Origin: Paenibacillus azoreducens
GTDB taxonomy: Bacteria > Bacillota > Bacilli > Paenibacillales > Paenibacillaceae
Direction: 5' to 3'
NCBI RefSeq assembly: GCF_021654775.1
Contig: NZ_AP025343.1
Location: 5,113,501 to 5,177,500, forward strand
Length of the DNA: 64,000 nt
Part shown: positions 34,640-43,466 of the stretch, piece by piece
Numbering within the stretch: the first letter of the stretch is position 1
How the letters are laid out: every line of letters starts with the position of its first letter
Notes under the pieces: model-generated
The model's database searches: none
The model's input: the letters and a program-made list of their open reading frames with translations, nothing else
Told to the model about the DNA's origin: nothing
Position numbers and translations under genes: made by a program

Positions 34640-35551
34640 TCAAGCAGAGTTTTCCCGCGCCTCATACAGAGGCTGCTTTTTTTTGCCGGAAAAACGGATC
34701 TGCGGAACGGCAATGCCGATAAAAATGAGTACGATCCCCAACCATTGAAGCCCGCTCACATGTTCATGCGCGATAAATACCGATGCAACCACCGCAGCGG
34801 GAAGCTCGGCAGCACCGAGAATAGCCCCCATGCCTGACCCCACTTTCGGCATCCCGATCGCAAAGAAAACAACGGGGATCAAAATACCGAGAAAACCAAG
34901 CGCGATGCCGTATTTCCACAGCCCTTCCCCCATGGAACCATCCCACAAAAAGGAAGGAGAAAATACCGACAATACAATGACGCCTGAACCTGATGTCATA
35001 ATGAAGCTTTTATTAAATGCAGGCACCGATGTCTCTACGCGTCCACTGACAAACATGTACAACGCAAAAGTAAATGCCGACAGTAGTCCAAACACAACGC
35101 CGGCGACATTCAGCACTCCGGAAGTTTCGCCAATGATCCCGCCCGCAAGCAGTGTCCCCGCAATCAGAATAAAAATCGATACGATCTTGCTCTTGCTTGG
35201 AGCACGGCGGTCAGCCGCCGCTTCCAGCAGAACCCCGATCCAGGTGAACTGGAACAAGAGCACGACGGCGATAGATGCCGGCAGCCGCTCAACGGCTTTT
35301 CCGTAAAAAATCGATGTGCCGCTCATGGTGATGCCAACGGCAAGAAGCGACAGCCACTGCTTTAGAGTCAATTTTTTGCGGGAAAAAACCAGCATTAAAA
35401 TCAGCAGAAACGTCCAGCCAAACACGTATTGTCCGCCCAGCATCTGGTTAACGGTAAAACCTTCATGCATGCCAAGCTTCATAATGGAGGACAGGATGCC
35501 GTAGCTGCATGCCCCGATCAAAATCAGCAATGAGTATTTAAATTTGTTCAT
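34640..35551 (-). CDS. EamA/DMT-family transporter
   Basis: This 303-residue membrane protein has ten hydrophobic segments in two EamA repeats, the first starting MNKFKYSLLILIGACSYGIL and the second near SAFTFALYMFVSGRVE. ERLPASIAVVLLFQFTWIGV and GAAELPAAVVASVFIAHEHV are typical DMT exporter segments. CAGGAGG lies 8 bases before the ATG at 35551. Substrate (amino acid or metabolite) unknown. Confidence 0.88.
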   Translation of the reverse strand: MNKFKYSLLILIGACSYGILSSIMKLGMHEGFTVNQMLGGQYVFGWTFLLILMLVFSRKKLTLKQWLSLLAVGITMSGTSIFYGKAVERLPASIAVVLLFQFTWIGVLLEAAADRRAPSKSKIVSIFILIAGTLLAGGIIGETSGVLNVAGVVFGLLSAFTFALYMFVSGRVETSVPAFNKSFIMTSGSGVIVLSVFSPSFLWDGSMGEGLWKYGIALGFLGILIPVVFFAIGMPKVGSGMGAILGAAELPAAVVASVFIAHEHVSGLQWLGIVLIFIGIAVPQIRFSGKKKQPLYEARENSA

Positions 35552-35590
35552 GACCATTCCTCCTGATGCCAGTTTGCGCATCACCAAAAG

Positions 35591-35610
35591 CCCCCTGCCT
35601 TATAGGCGGG
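35591..35610. repeat. GC-rich hairpin upstream of the EamA gene
   Basis: CCCCC-tgccttatag-GCGGGGG forms a short palindrome. It is 40 bases upstream of the EamA start, without a T-tract. Confidence 0.35.
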
Positions 35611-35640
35611 GGGCGAACGAAACCGACGACTGTTAAAGGT

Positions 35641-35790
35641 TGTTCAAAAAAGTCCGCTCCTTGCGTCCCTAGCTGCATCCAACTCAAGCGTTTGAAAAAA
35701 CGCACAATGTAGCATGAGCCAAAGCGTTTTGAAAAAACGCACTTCGGAAGTAGATGTTCCGGTGCTGAAAACCGGCCTTTTTAAACACGC
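35641..35790. repeat. Dispersed repeat B, long copy
   Basis: It contains GTCCCTAGCTGCATCCAAC and CGGTGCTGAAAACCGGCCTT, as at 4985-5038. Between them sits a doubled GCGTTT(T)GAAAAAACGCAC unit (35688 and 35724), itself a small inverted repeat. No gene is supported here. Confidence 0.6.
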
Positions 35791-35968
35791 AATTTTATGG
35801 ATCGCCGTTAAAATTTCGCCACTCACGAACGAATCGGAGTTTATAACAGGTGCTGCGATATTTTCAAATGTCGGATCATGATGCTTACAAAATGACATGT
35901 TAAAGCATTATTTCGAAGGCGTCAATGAACTACGTTAACATAATAAAGCAAGTACAAGCACCGTGAAA

Positions 35969-36490
35969 TCAAAGGCAGTAAATTTCTTCCCATTTTCCAT
36001 CTTTCCGTTCCCAGATCCGCTGATTCCTGCTCCCTCTGAATGGGATAGTCAAATCCCGCTGCTTCAGTTCGAACCTTCCGTCCACCAGCACATCGACATA
36101 GGACAGCAGCTCCGATTTATACCTGTCGCCGCTTGCTGCGAGCTCTTCCAGCGTATAACCCGTATACGCCCATATATGCTTTCCCTGCTGCCGCAGCTGA
36201 AGCGCGACTTGACTCATGCCCCGTGCCTGAAGGAAAGGGTCGCCCCCGGACAACGTAATATCCGTCAGCGGATTGCTTCCGGCTTCCCTAACGATCTCGG
36301 CGATGCCCCACGGCTGCCCGCTGCGCATGCTCCAAGACTGGGGATTATGGCATCCCTCGCAGCGATGCGCACAGCCGGCGCAAAATATAACGGTACGCAA
36401 ACCTTCTCCGTCCACCACGCTGTCATGGATGATATCCATGATCCACACCGCATCTTCCCTGTTTGCCCGATCTTCCGTCGCATCACACAT
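35969..36490 (-). CDS. nrdG: Anaerobic RNR activating protein
   Basis: NrdG is a radical SAM enzyme that puts the glycyl radical on NrdD. The 173-residue protein has the 4Fe-4S motif C-x3-C-x2-C as Cys40, Cys44 and Cys47 in CAGCAHRCEGCHNP. It also has the SAM-binding GGDPFLQ near residue 89. The ATG at 36490 has GGCGGTGA upstream. It lies 24 bases after nrdD and is in the same NrdR-controlled operon. Confidence 0.95.
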   Translation of the reverse strand: MCDATEDRANREDAVWIMDIIHDSVVDGEGLRTVIFCAGCAHRCEGCHNPQSWSMRSGQPWGIAEIVREAGSNPLTDITLSGGDPFLQARGMSQVALQLRQQGKHIWAYTGYTLEELAASGDRYKSELLSYVDVLVDGRFELKQRDLTIPFRGSRNQRIWERKDGKWEEIYCL

Positions 36491-36514
36491 GCTGTTCACC
36501 GCCTTTTGGCTCCC

Positions 36515-38377
36515 CTATCTGCCATGTTTGACCCGGTCGGCTTCCTCGGCGCGTTTGGCCGGGTTCCATTTATCCATATCTCCCACCAGATAACCGGTTA
36601 TTCTCCGGATTCTTTCGACATGCCCATCTTCGGCGCCGCATGCCGGACAATTTTCGGCGATAATGCCGCTGTAACCGCAGCTTTTGCAGCGATCGACAGG
36701 ATGGTTGATCGAGCCGTACCCGATTCCATTCTCCGCCATGCAGCGCACGATCCGGTCCAAGGCCGCCGTATTGTGAATCACGGACCCATCCACTTCCACA
36801 TAAGTGATATGCCCGGCATTGCAAAGCTCATGATAAGGAGCTTCCAATTTGATTTTTTGTGCGGCCGTAATCGGATAATAAACGGGGATATGAAATGAAT
36901 TCGTGTAATAATCGCGGTCCGTAACCCCCGGAATGTTTCCGAATTGCTCCCGGTCCTTTTTCACGAACTTGCCTGACAAACCCTCGGCAGGCGTAGCGAT
37001 CAATGTGAAATTCAGGCCGCTCTCCTCAGTTTCGCGGTCCATGCGTTCACGCATCGAGCGAATGATTTCCAGTCCCCGTCGCTGCAGCTCGGGATTTTGC
37101 CCATGATGTTCCCCGTAAAGAGCAGTCAATGATTCGGCCAGCCCGATAAAACCGATGCTAAGGGTGCCTTGCTTCAGCAACTCTCCCAGTTGATCATGGG
37201 GTCTCAGAAACTCCCCTCCCCGCCATACGCCTTGGGAATATAGGAAACGATAATTGCCCGCCTTTCGGCCCGCCTGATAGCGAAAACGCTCATGAAGCTG
37301 TTTGACCGCCATATCCACTGCTTCCATCAGCCGCCGGTCAAACTCGGCCGGGGTTGCGGATAAAAGCGCCAGTTTGACAAGATTGATCGATGTAAAAGAG
37401 AGATTGCCCCGGCCAATCGCGTTTTCTTCCCCATTGACATTGCCCATCACGCGTGTGCGGCAGCCCATATAGCAAACTTCGCTTTCCGGCGTGCCGCGGT
37501 CATAAGCTTTGTTGAACGAGGCATCCAAAAAGGAAAAGTTCGGGAACATCCGGCGGGCCGTCGTCTCCAGGGCCAGCTTGTACAAATCATAGTTTGGATC
37601 TTCCGGCTGAAAATTCACCCCTGATTTCACCTTGAAGATCTGGATTGGAAAAATAGGCGTCTCCCCATTCCCCAAACCGCGCTGCGTAGCGAGCAGCAGC
37701 TGCCTCGTCAGCATTCTTCCGTATGCCGATGTGTCCGTGCCATAATTAATGGATATGAACGGAACCTGTCCTCCGCCTCTTGAGTGCATAGAATTTGCAT
37801 TATGTACAAAAGCCTCGCATGCCTGAAACACGTCGCGTTCGGTCATTTTCCACGCTTCCTGCTCCCGGTCGAAATTTTCGGGCAAGGGCAGCTCCTCCAG
37901 CAGCTGCAGTTTCTTCTCATATGTCTTCCGTACATAAGGCGCCAGATCGTAATCAAACATCGGAAAAGCTTGTCCTCCATGCTGCTGGTTCTGGTTGGCC
38001 TGCAAAATAATCGACGCAAGCGCCATGGCGCTTTTAATGTCCTGCGGTTCGCGCATATGGCCGTGACCGGTGTTAAACCCTCCCCGCAAAAGTTTGCCCA
38101 GCGGAATCTGGCAGCATGTCGTCGTGCCTGCGGCATAGAAATCAAGGTCATGCGGGTATAAAATATTTTGGTCTATAGCTTCCTTGACTTCCGGTGATAA
38201 CAGGTTCTCATAGGTATACAATCTGGCGCTTTCGCTCCCAAATTTGCTCATGAGTCCCATAGGAGATTTTCCGTCCACATTGGCGTTTTCCTGAAGCAGT
38301 TCTTGATTGCCTGCATGTATCATTTCATGGAAGGAACTCCAGAGCTGACTGATTTCATCCTGCTTGCTAACATTCAT
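36515..38377 (-). CDS. nrdD: Anaerobic ribonucleoside-triphosphate reductase (no ATP-cone)
   Basis: NrdD reduces NTPs to dNTPs under anoxic conditions. The 620-residue protein lacks the N-terminal ATP-cone of about 90 residues present in the E. coli enzyme and begins near the NANVDGKSPMGLMSKFGSES segment. The C terminus has the zinc ligands CKSCGYSG and CPACGAEDG and the glycyl radical motif RRITGYLVGDM. AAGGAGG lies 9 bases before the ATG at 38377. Without a cone, dATP inhibition through that domain is not expected. Confidence 0.94.
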   Translation of the reverse strand: MNVSKQDEISQLWSSFHEMIHAGNQELLQENANVDGKSPMGLMSKFGSESARLYTYENLLSPEVKEAIDQNILYPHDLDFYAAGTTTCCQIPLGKLLRGGFNTGHGHMREPQDIKSAMALASIILQANQNQQHGGQAFPMFDYDLAPYVRKTYEKKLQLLEELPLPENFDREQEAWKMTERDVFQACEAFVHNANSMHSRGGGQVPFISINYGTDTSAYGRMLTRQLLLATQRGLGNGETPIFPIQIFKVKSGVNFQPEDPNYDLYKLALETTARRMFPNFSFLDASFNKAYDRGTPESEVCYMGCRTRVMGNVNGEENAIGRGNLSFTSINLVKLALLSATPAEFDRRLMEAVDMAVKQLHERFRYQAGRKAGNYRFLYSQGVWRGGEFLRPHDQLGELLKQGTLSIGFIGLAESLTALYGEHHGQNPELQRRGLEIIRSMRERMDRETEESGLNFTLIATPAEGLSGKFVKKDREQFGNIPGVTDRDYYTNSFHIPVYYPITAAQKIKLEAPYHELCNAGHITYVEVDGSVIHNTAALDRIVRCMAENGIGYGSINHPVDRCKSCGYSGIIAENCPACGAEDGHVERIRRITGYLVGDMDKWNPAKRAEEADRVKHGR

Positions 38378-38426
38378 CAAATCTTCCTCCTTCACGACGT
38401 TCAGTGAGGTGGTGTCAAGCCACTCA

Positions 38427-38442
38427 ACACTACATATGGTAG
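38427..38442 (-). promoter_or_regulatory. NrdR box 1
   Basis: ACACTACATATGGTAG matches the NrdR consensus (ACACWATATATWGTGT) at most positions. It lies 50 bases before nrdD. Confidence 0.7.
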
Positions 38443-38458
38443 TAAAAACAAATTCACT

Positions 38459-38474
38459 ACACTATATCTATTGT
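38459..38474 (-). promoter_or_regulatory. NrdR box 2
   Basis: ACACTATATCTATTGT is nearly the NrdR consensus. It starts 32 bases from box 1, three helical turns, the spacing typical of NrdR box pairs. Regulation of nrdDG by NrdR is expected. Confidence 0.8.
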
Positions 38475-38520
38475 CACAGCGAAAAAGAAAGACTGATGCT
38501 GATGCTCTCGAACCTCATCC

Positions 38521-39525
38521 TCATGAAAGCGTCATCACAGGGTTAAAAAAAGGCCCCGGCAGAAATCCGCAGCTGTAGCATAAAGATTCGAGCGGATGCC
38601 CGTGCATGACTTTGACCCGCAAATAAGATTCTCCCGTCTTCTCTAGAAGGGTCAAAACATACCTTAGCATCTTGGCACCCAGTCCCTGGCCCCTATAAGA
38701 CGAATGTACGGCAAGCACGTAAATGGAAGGAATGCGGTCTTCCGCCGTTTCGATTAAACAGACACCGATCAACGCATGTGTAGCGGCATCATAAAGCAGG
38801 CAGGAAGCTGTGAGAGCGCTTTTCGGACTATATCCGGCATACTTGCGAAGATTAGACAGAACGGCAGAGAATGAACCCGCAGCCGCCCCCGGATTGTCTC
38901 CTTCATGATGTTCAATTCCAGAGAATATGCCCGCAGGGATGCCAAATTTCTTTTCGGGCTCTCCATAAACATGTTTAAACAAAAATAAACCAATCTCCCG
39001 TTCCAGCTTCAGCCTCGGTTCATCGGAATCCAGAGCCGCCTCGACCGGGCGGCAAATGATATTTTGTTCTGCCAAACCGGTATAAGCGGAAGTAGGACGC
39101 AGCATCCAGCGGTAGCGGTATGGCTCCGGCCAAAAACCCGCTCTGATGTACGCATCCTCTTGACCTTCCGGCACATCCAAGGCTTGAAGAGGCAGCTCCC
39201 GTTCCCCCATTTGCCGCATGGCTTGGGTAATCCGTTTAATCAGCCCGGGACTCGTCTCAAATGGAGGGACCGTAAACAGATTACGAATTCCGCTATCCGA
39301 GAGCGCAACCCCTCCCAGAAGCCGATCACCTTGCTTAAGCCAAAAAGGCGCATACCCCTCGGGCAGAAGCACGGAGAGTCCGGTCAGCCGGTGAAAGCCG
39401 TCTGCAGCCTGACTGTAATAAACAGAGCAGTACCGCTCCCACACTGCGAATTCAGCACGGCTTAAATCCAGCGAGTCAGCGGGATCAAGAGGAAGCAAAT
39501 TATCCTGACTTATTTTATAGTCCAT
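38521..39525 (-). CDS. Two-domain GNAT acetyltransferase
   Basis: This 334-residue protein has a degenerate N-terminal acetyltransferase-like half and an active-looking C-terminal GNAT domain with VHSSYRGQGLGAKMLRYVL near residue 275. AAAGGGGTG precedes the ATG. The acceptor is unknown. Downstream of it lie the NrdR boxes; it is not obviously linked to nrdD. Confidence 0.8.
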   Translation of the reverse strand: MDYKISQDNLLPLDPADSLDLSRAEFAVWERYCSVYYSQAADGFHRLTGLSVLLPEGYAPFWLKQGDRLLGGVALSDSGIRNLFTVPPFETSPGLIKRITQAMRQMGERELPLQALDVPEGQEDAYIRAGFWPEPYRYRWMLRPTSAYTGLAEQNIICRPVEAALDSDEPRLKLEREIGLFLFKHVYGEPEKKFGIPAGIFSGIEHHEGDNPGAAAGSFSAVLSNLRKYAGYSPKSALTASCLLYDAATHALIGVCLIETAEDRIPSIYVLAVHSSYRGQGLGAKMLRYVLTLLEKTGESYLRVKVMHGHPLESLCYSCGFLPGPFFNPVMTLS

Positions 39526-39554
39526 ATCGCACCCCTTTTAGGGTTGTTTAGAAT

Positions 39555-39908
39555 ATGCCACTTACGGTGCGGTTTCTATGACACTTTAAGTGACTGAAGG
39601 TTAAAAAGGCTCCCCTCACAATTTTACGCTCAGGCGATACGATTTCATGCCACTTGATGTTGCGATTCCTATGGCATTCGATGGTGCGGTTTATATGCCA
39701 CTTATCGGTGCGATTTATATTACATTTGATGGTGCCGTTTATACGCACTTAGCGGTGCGAAATCTATTTCATTTCATGGTGCCATTTATATGCCACTTAG
39801 CGGTGCGAATCTATTAAATTTCATGGTGCGGTTTCTATGCCACTTTAACGGTGCGATTTATATTACATTTCATGGTGCGGTTTCTATGCCACTTAAAAGT
39901 GACTGGAG
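39555..39908. repeat. Alternating ~24-bp tandem array
   Basis: Units alternate between ATGCCACTTA(T/G)CGGTGCG and ATTxCATTTCATGGTGC, each about 24 bases, so the true period is about 48. Roughly eight contiguous units span 39694-39895. Both ends of the region carry CACTTTAAGTGACTG(A/G)AGG-like palindromes (39583 and 39889). Because 24 is a multiple of 3, long open frames appear, but no ribosome site or family supports coding. Confidence 0.8.
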
Positions 39909-40029
39909 GTACCTAATTCCCCAAAATCTTTCGGATTTTTGGGTAAAATCCTGGAAATATTACCCTGATCGATATATTATGGAACTAGGTTTCATCTAAT
40001 AAAACAAACTGTTTTAAAGGAGGATTTTT

Positions 40030-41013
40030 ATGAAGGCTGTTGTTGTTGAAGCATTGGGTTCAGCTGAGCATATGAAATGCATTGATATTCCTAAACCGAC
40101 CATTTCCGCTAAACAGGTTCTAATCCGCGTGCACACGGCCAGCGTTAATTTTGCCGATATCAAATCGCGGTATGGCAAGAAGGGCGCAGCTAAACTTCCG
40201 TTTGTACCGGGTTTGGAAGCTTCCGGGATTGTGGAAGAAGTCGGTGCGGATGTGACTGCCTTCCGCAAAGGCGACAGGGTATTGGCTTTCCCTCATAACG
40301 GTTCTTATGCCGAATATATCGCGGCGGACGAGCTTTTGACTTTTGCGGTACCGGAAGGCATCGGACTCGAACTGGCCGGTGCATGCGGTATCGTCTCCTT
40401 TCTTTCCTGCAAGCTGCTGACGGAAGTGGCCCGGATGCAGACCGGCGAAAACATCATGGTTCACGCCGCGGCAGGCGGTGTGGGAACTACGGCGATTCAG
40501 ATCGCCAAAGCGATGGGAGCGGGGTTAGTCATAGGGACCGTCGGCCACGAGAACAAAATCCCGGCAGCCCAAAAAGCCGGAGCGGATCATGTAATCTCTG
40601 CTGAACATCAAAAAATCGCCGAACAAGTGCTTGATGTAACAGGCGGCCGTGGGGTAAACATTGTCCTCGACTCCGTAGGCGGGGAGTTGACGCGGGAGAG
40701 CCTGAACGTTTTGGCCAAGTATGGACGGCTTATCATTTTCGGCAATTCCAGCGGGGAGTACAGCCAAATCGGAACCGGTGATCTGCATGCCAGCTGCCGT
40801 TCCGTACTCGGATACAGTCTGGGAACAACCCGTAAAGAACGTCCGGAATCGCTCCGGGAAACCGCGGCAACCGTATTTGGGCTGTTGGAATCCGGAAAGC
40901 TGAATATTCATATTGGCAGGACCTTCCCGCTGCATGATGCAGCCTTGGCTCATGATTGGGTGGAAAGCAGACAAAGCACCGGAAAAGTAATCTTATCCGT
41001 GTCAACTAACTAA
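40030..41013 (+). CDS. Zinc-independent quinone oxidoreductase (MDR family)
   Basis: This 327-residue medium-chain dehydrogenase/reductase has the GroES-like fold at the N terminus (VHTASVNFADIKSRYG, FVPGLEASGIVEEVG) and the NADPH-binding AAAGGVGTTAIQIAKAMG near residue 147. Zinc-binding cysteines of alcohol dehydrogenases are absent, so the quinone reductase (QOR) branch is likely. AAAGGAGGATTTTT precedes the ATG. It is flanked by repeat arrays on both sides. Confidence 0.9.
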   Translation: MKAVVVEALGSAEHMKCIDIPKPTISAKQVLIRVHTASVNFADIKSRYGKKGAAKLPFVPGLEASGIVEEVGADVTAFRKGDRVLAFPHNGSYAEYIAADELLTFAVPEGIGLELAGACGIVSFLSCKLLTEVARMQTGENIMVHAAAGGVGTTAIQIAKAMGAGLVIGTVGHENKIPAAQKAGADHVISAEHQKIAEQVLDVTGGRGVNIVLDSVGGELTRESLNVLAKYGRLIIFGNSSGEYSQIGTGDLHASCRSVLGYSLGTTRKERPESLRETAATVFGLLESGKLNIHIGRTFPLHDAALAHDWVESRQSTGKVILSVSTN

Positions 41014-41074
41014 ATATAGTTTGAGGCTTGCAGAAAATAGTTTGTTGGTGGTGATGTGAGGTCATGTCAGTTTC

Positions 41075-41257
41075 TAACGGACACCACAGCCGCTAAGAGG
41101 CTAAAAACAGCCATTCTTAAATTTTAACGGACATCACGGCTCTTATTTACTCCCAAACACCGCCCAAAAGGGACTTTTTGACTAAATAGCGGCGTCTGTG
41201 TCCGTTAAAACTCAAAATGGTCGAAATTATCCTCAATAGCGTCCGCTGTGTCCGTTA
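41075..41257. repeat. TAACGGACAC module, inverted pairs
   Basis: TAACGGACACCACAGC and TAACGGACATCACGGC face two reversed copies ending CTGTGTCCGTTA (41196-41207 and 41246-41257). Paired forward and reverse copies allow long stem-loops. No gene is present. Confidence 0.75.
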
Positions 41258-41296
41258 TAATCATATATGGCGGTGACCGTCAGGCCATGTTTGATT

Positions 41297-41502
41297 CTAA
41301 CGAAACCTGCAGTCGTTCTAACGAAACCAGCAATCGTTATTTGATCAAAAAAAGGCTTCGCAAAAATCTAACGAAACTAGGAATCGCTATTTAGTAAAAT
41401 GAAGGGGAATAAAGCCGTATTTCGCCCGAATAACGATATGGAGTTTCGTTAGACTTGGAACATCGTCATTTTTGCCGAAATAACGTTGCTCAGTTTCGTT
41501 AG
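41297..41502. repeat. CTAACGAAAC module, inverted pairs
   Basis: Three forward units CTAACGAAAC(C/T) at 41297, 41317 and 41368 with trailing (A)ATCG(C/T)TATTT face two reverse units AGTTTCGTTAG (41442-41452 and 41492-41502). The pair 41368-41452 can form an approximately 85-base hairpin. Confidence 0.75.
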
Positions 41503-41520
41503 AGTATATTTGAGCCCCAG

Positions 41521-41700
41521 GCACTTTTTGCCTACATCCACCATGCTCGTTCACTAAAACCCTAGCGCCTCTTGCTTTCATCCGCCATATTCGTTCGCTA
41601 AGGCCCCGGCGCCTCTTGCTTTCATCCGCCATACTCGTTCGCTAAAACCCCGGCGCCTTTTGTTCTCATCCATATGCTCGTTCGCTTGGGCGTCAGCCGC
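41521..41700. repeat. 44-bp tandem repeat
   Basis: The unit GCGCCTCTTGCTTTCATCCG, followed by CCATATTCGTTCGCTAAGGCCCCG, starts at 41565, 41609 and 41653. A diverged unit lies before 41565. Exact 44-base period. Confidence 0.75.
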
Positions 41701-41749
41701 TGCTGGCGGCTCTTTGGTTGACCTGTTCATACTCTTGAAGCGGATCGAC

Positions 41750-41896
41750 TAAAATAACCCCACAATGAGTATCGGAAAGAAGTCCGACGCCTCTCACGGA
41801 GGGGCGCTTTTGCGGAGCAAAAGTACTGAGTGACGCGTAGCCTTTGAGCTTATTCCGATTACTTTGCGGGGACCCCGGAAGTTTATACTTAAAAAA
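41750..41896 (+). repeat. Palindromic dispersed element A, copy 6 (long form)
   Basis: The ends are CCCCACAAtGAG and ACTTTGCGGGG, with an internal block related to that of copy 4 (TATCGGAAAGAAGTCCGACG). The right end runs to AAAAAA and a terminator stem (GGATG/CATCC) for the DinB gene. Confidence 0.75.
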
Positions 41897-42126
41897 GGAT
41901 GCTCCCCCTCTCTTCTGCAGAGCGTGGGAACATCCTTCTTATCTTCCTGCACCTGATCGGCTGCAGTCCCGTTCGATCAATCCGCAATGTCGTAAGGCGC
42001 CTTCTGCGCTTGTTGTTCCAAGAAAACCAGGTTAACCGATGGCGGGATGCCGGCAACTCACACAAAGCCGCATCCTTTCGCAAAAAAGGCCTGACGGCAG
42101 GTCTCCTTTCACTCACTGAAGCGGGA

Positions 42127-42588
42127 TTATGCAGTGGCTGTTATGTATCCTTTGATTTGCGCCATATGATGCCGGTCATGTTCGTAAAAATCCAGCAAAT
42201 ACTCATCGACGGATAATGTATCCTCATATTTATAGGCGTATTCCGCTTCCGGAATGTTTTGCAGCACTTCAAGCAACTGCTGCCGTGCATCCACGGTTTG
42301 CGAAATCAAAGCTTCCTTGCTTTGCGTCAGCCCGTAAGCAGCCGCATCGCGGTTGAATTCGTTGAAATCTTGATTTTTCAATGTCATGGGCCGATGTTCG
42401 GCCATCGGGCACACGGCATTCTCCAGAAAATATTTGTCCCAAAGCATGATGTGGCTGACAATATCCCGCGGCGACCATTTGCCTTCCGCGATCGGTCCCG
42501 TCCACTTCTCCTCAGGCAGATCCATCAATGATTGGGCAAACGTTATCCATTCCGCATAAGCTTCCAGTTTCTCCTGCTTCGTATACAT
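42127..42588 (-). CDS. DinB-superfamily protein
   Basis: This 153-residue four-helix-bundle protein has the pattern HIMLWDKYFLE (near 46) and a C-terminal YEHDRHHMAQIKG whose histidines with the first His form the likely metal site. The DinB/YfiT-like family contains thiol transferases and damage-inducible proteins; the role here is not known. AAGGAGGAG precedes the ATG. Confidence 0.85.
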   Translation of the reverse strand: MYTKQEKLEAYAEWITFAQSLMDLPEEKWTGPIAEGKWSPRDIVSHIMLWDKYFLENAVCPMAEHRPMTLKNQDFNEFNRDAAAYGLTQSKEALISQTVDARQQLLEVLQNIPEAEYAYKYEDTLSVDEYLLDFYEHDRHHMAQIKGYITATA

Positions 42589-42676
42589 TGGCGCTCCTCC
42601 TTGGCATAACCAATTTGTAATTTCCCTTTCCTGATTATACCATCGGCCGCAGGACGAAACAAGAACATTTGTTTGC

Positions 42677-43420
42677 CTATTGCTGTTTATTGTCCATTAA
42701 GTTCCTCATCTTCCGGTAAGCTTCATGCGTGCCCAGATCATAGCTGGTTCCCTCGGCAAAAAATGCCTTCATTTCTTTTATGCGCGACAGCCATTCCGGA
42801 AAATGGCCGGGTGCATCCGGCTCATGACCAGCCTGCAAATAATCCCTGAATAAAGGCAGCGTCTCTTTCCGGTACAGATAAATCGCAAACACTCCGACAT
42901 CCGTTTTGGGCTGCGCCGGCTTTTCCTTAAACGACAGCACCCGCTGCGAAGCATCCAGTTCCGCCACGCCCACTCTTCTTAGTTCATCCTGATCCTGCAT
43001 GCGCTGAACAAGGATGCAGTCCTTCTGCTCCCGCAAAAAATACTCCACATACGAGTTCAAATCAAACGTAAACACATTATCGCCTGCGCACACGAGCAAA
43101 TCCTCGTCGATGCCTTCGCTTTCGATCGCAAACCCGATATCGCCGATGGCTCCAAGCCGATTCTGTTCGGAAGTGGAGCCGTCATTGATGATTTTTACGG
43201 TTTTTTTGAAAGAACGGGATTCCATCCATTTCCCAAAAGCTGCATAAAATTTGGCGTTGGATACAATAATGATTTCTGTAATGGAAGCAACGTCCTCCAT
43301 TTTGCGTATGATCAGGTCCAATACCGTTAGATCGCCTAAAGGGAGCAGGGATTTCGGCAAGTTGCGGGTCAGCGGATACAATCTTGTCGCATAACCCGCA
43401 GCCAGAATAAGAGCTTTCAT
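42677..43420 (-). CDS. Sugar-phosphate nucleotidyltransferase
   Basis: This 247-residue GT-A-fold enzyme begins MKALILAAGYATRLYPLT, the nucleotide-binding signature, followed by KSLLPLGDLTVLDLI. ACAGGAGGC lies before the ATG. DNVFTFDLNSYVEYF and VGVFAIYLYRKETLPLF are typical of UTP/dTTP sugar transferases. It has no carbohydrate operon around it, so the sugar is unclear. The LicC branch (choline-phosphate cytidylyltransferases) is a less likely alternative. Confidence 0.85.
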   Translation of the reverse strand: MKALILAAGYATRLYPLTRNLPKSLLPLGDLTVLDLIIRKMEDVASITEIIIVSNAKFYAAFGKWMESRSFKKTVKIINDGSTSEQNRLGAIGDIGFAIESEGIDEDLLVCAGDNVFTFDLNSYVEYFLREQKDCILVQRMQDQDELRRVGVAELDASQRVLSFKEKPAQPKTDVGVFAIYLYRKETLPLFRDYLQAGHEPDAPGHFPEWLSRIKEMKAFFAEGTSYDLGTHEAYRKMRNLMDNKQQ

Positions 43421-43466
43421 AGTGCCTCCTGTACAATTTATTCTCCTACTCCCAGTATAACTTGAA

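Noticed and set aside
35644..35898. Open frame in the long copy of repeat B
   Set aside because: It lies in a dispersed repeat, and composition is not protein-like.
39548..39748. Open frame across the alternating repeat array on the minus strand
   Set aside because: The frame is open only because the unit length is a multiple of 3. There is no ribosome site and no family.
41899..42216. Open frame downstream of element A copy 6
   Set aside because: It overlaps the end of the DinB gene in antisense, and no ribosome site is present.
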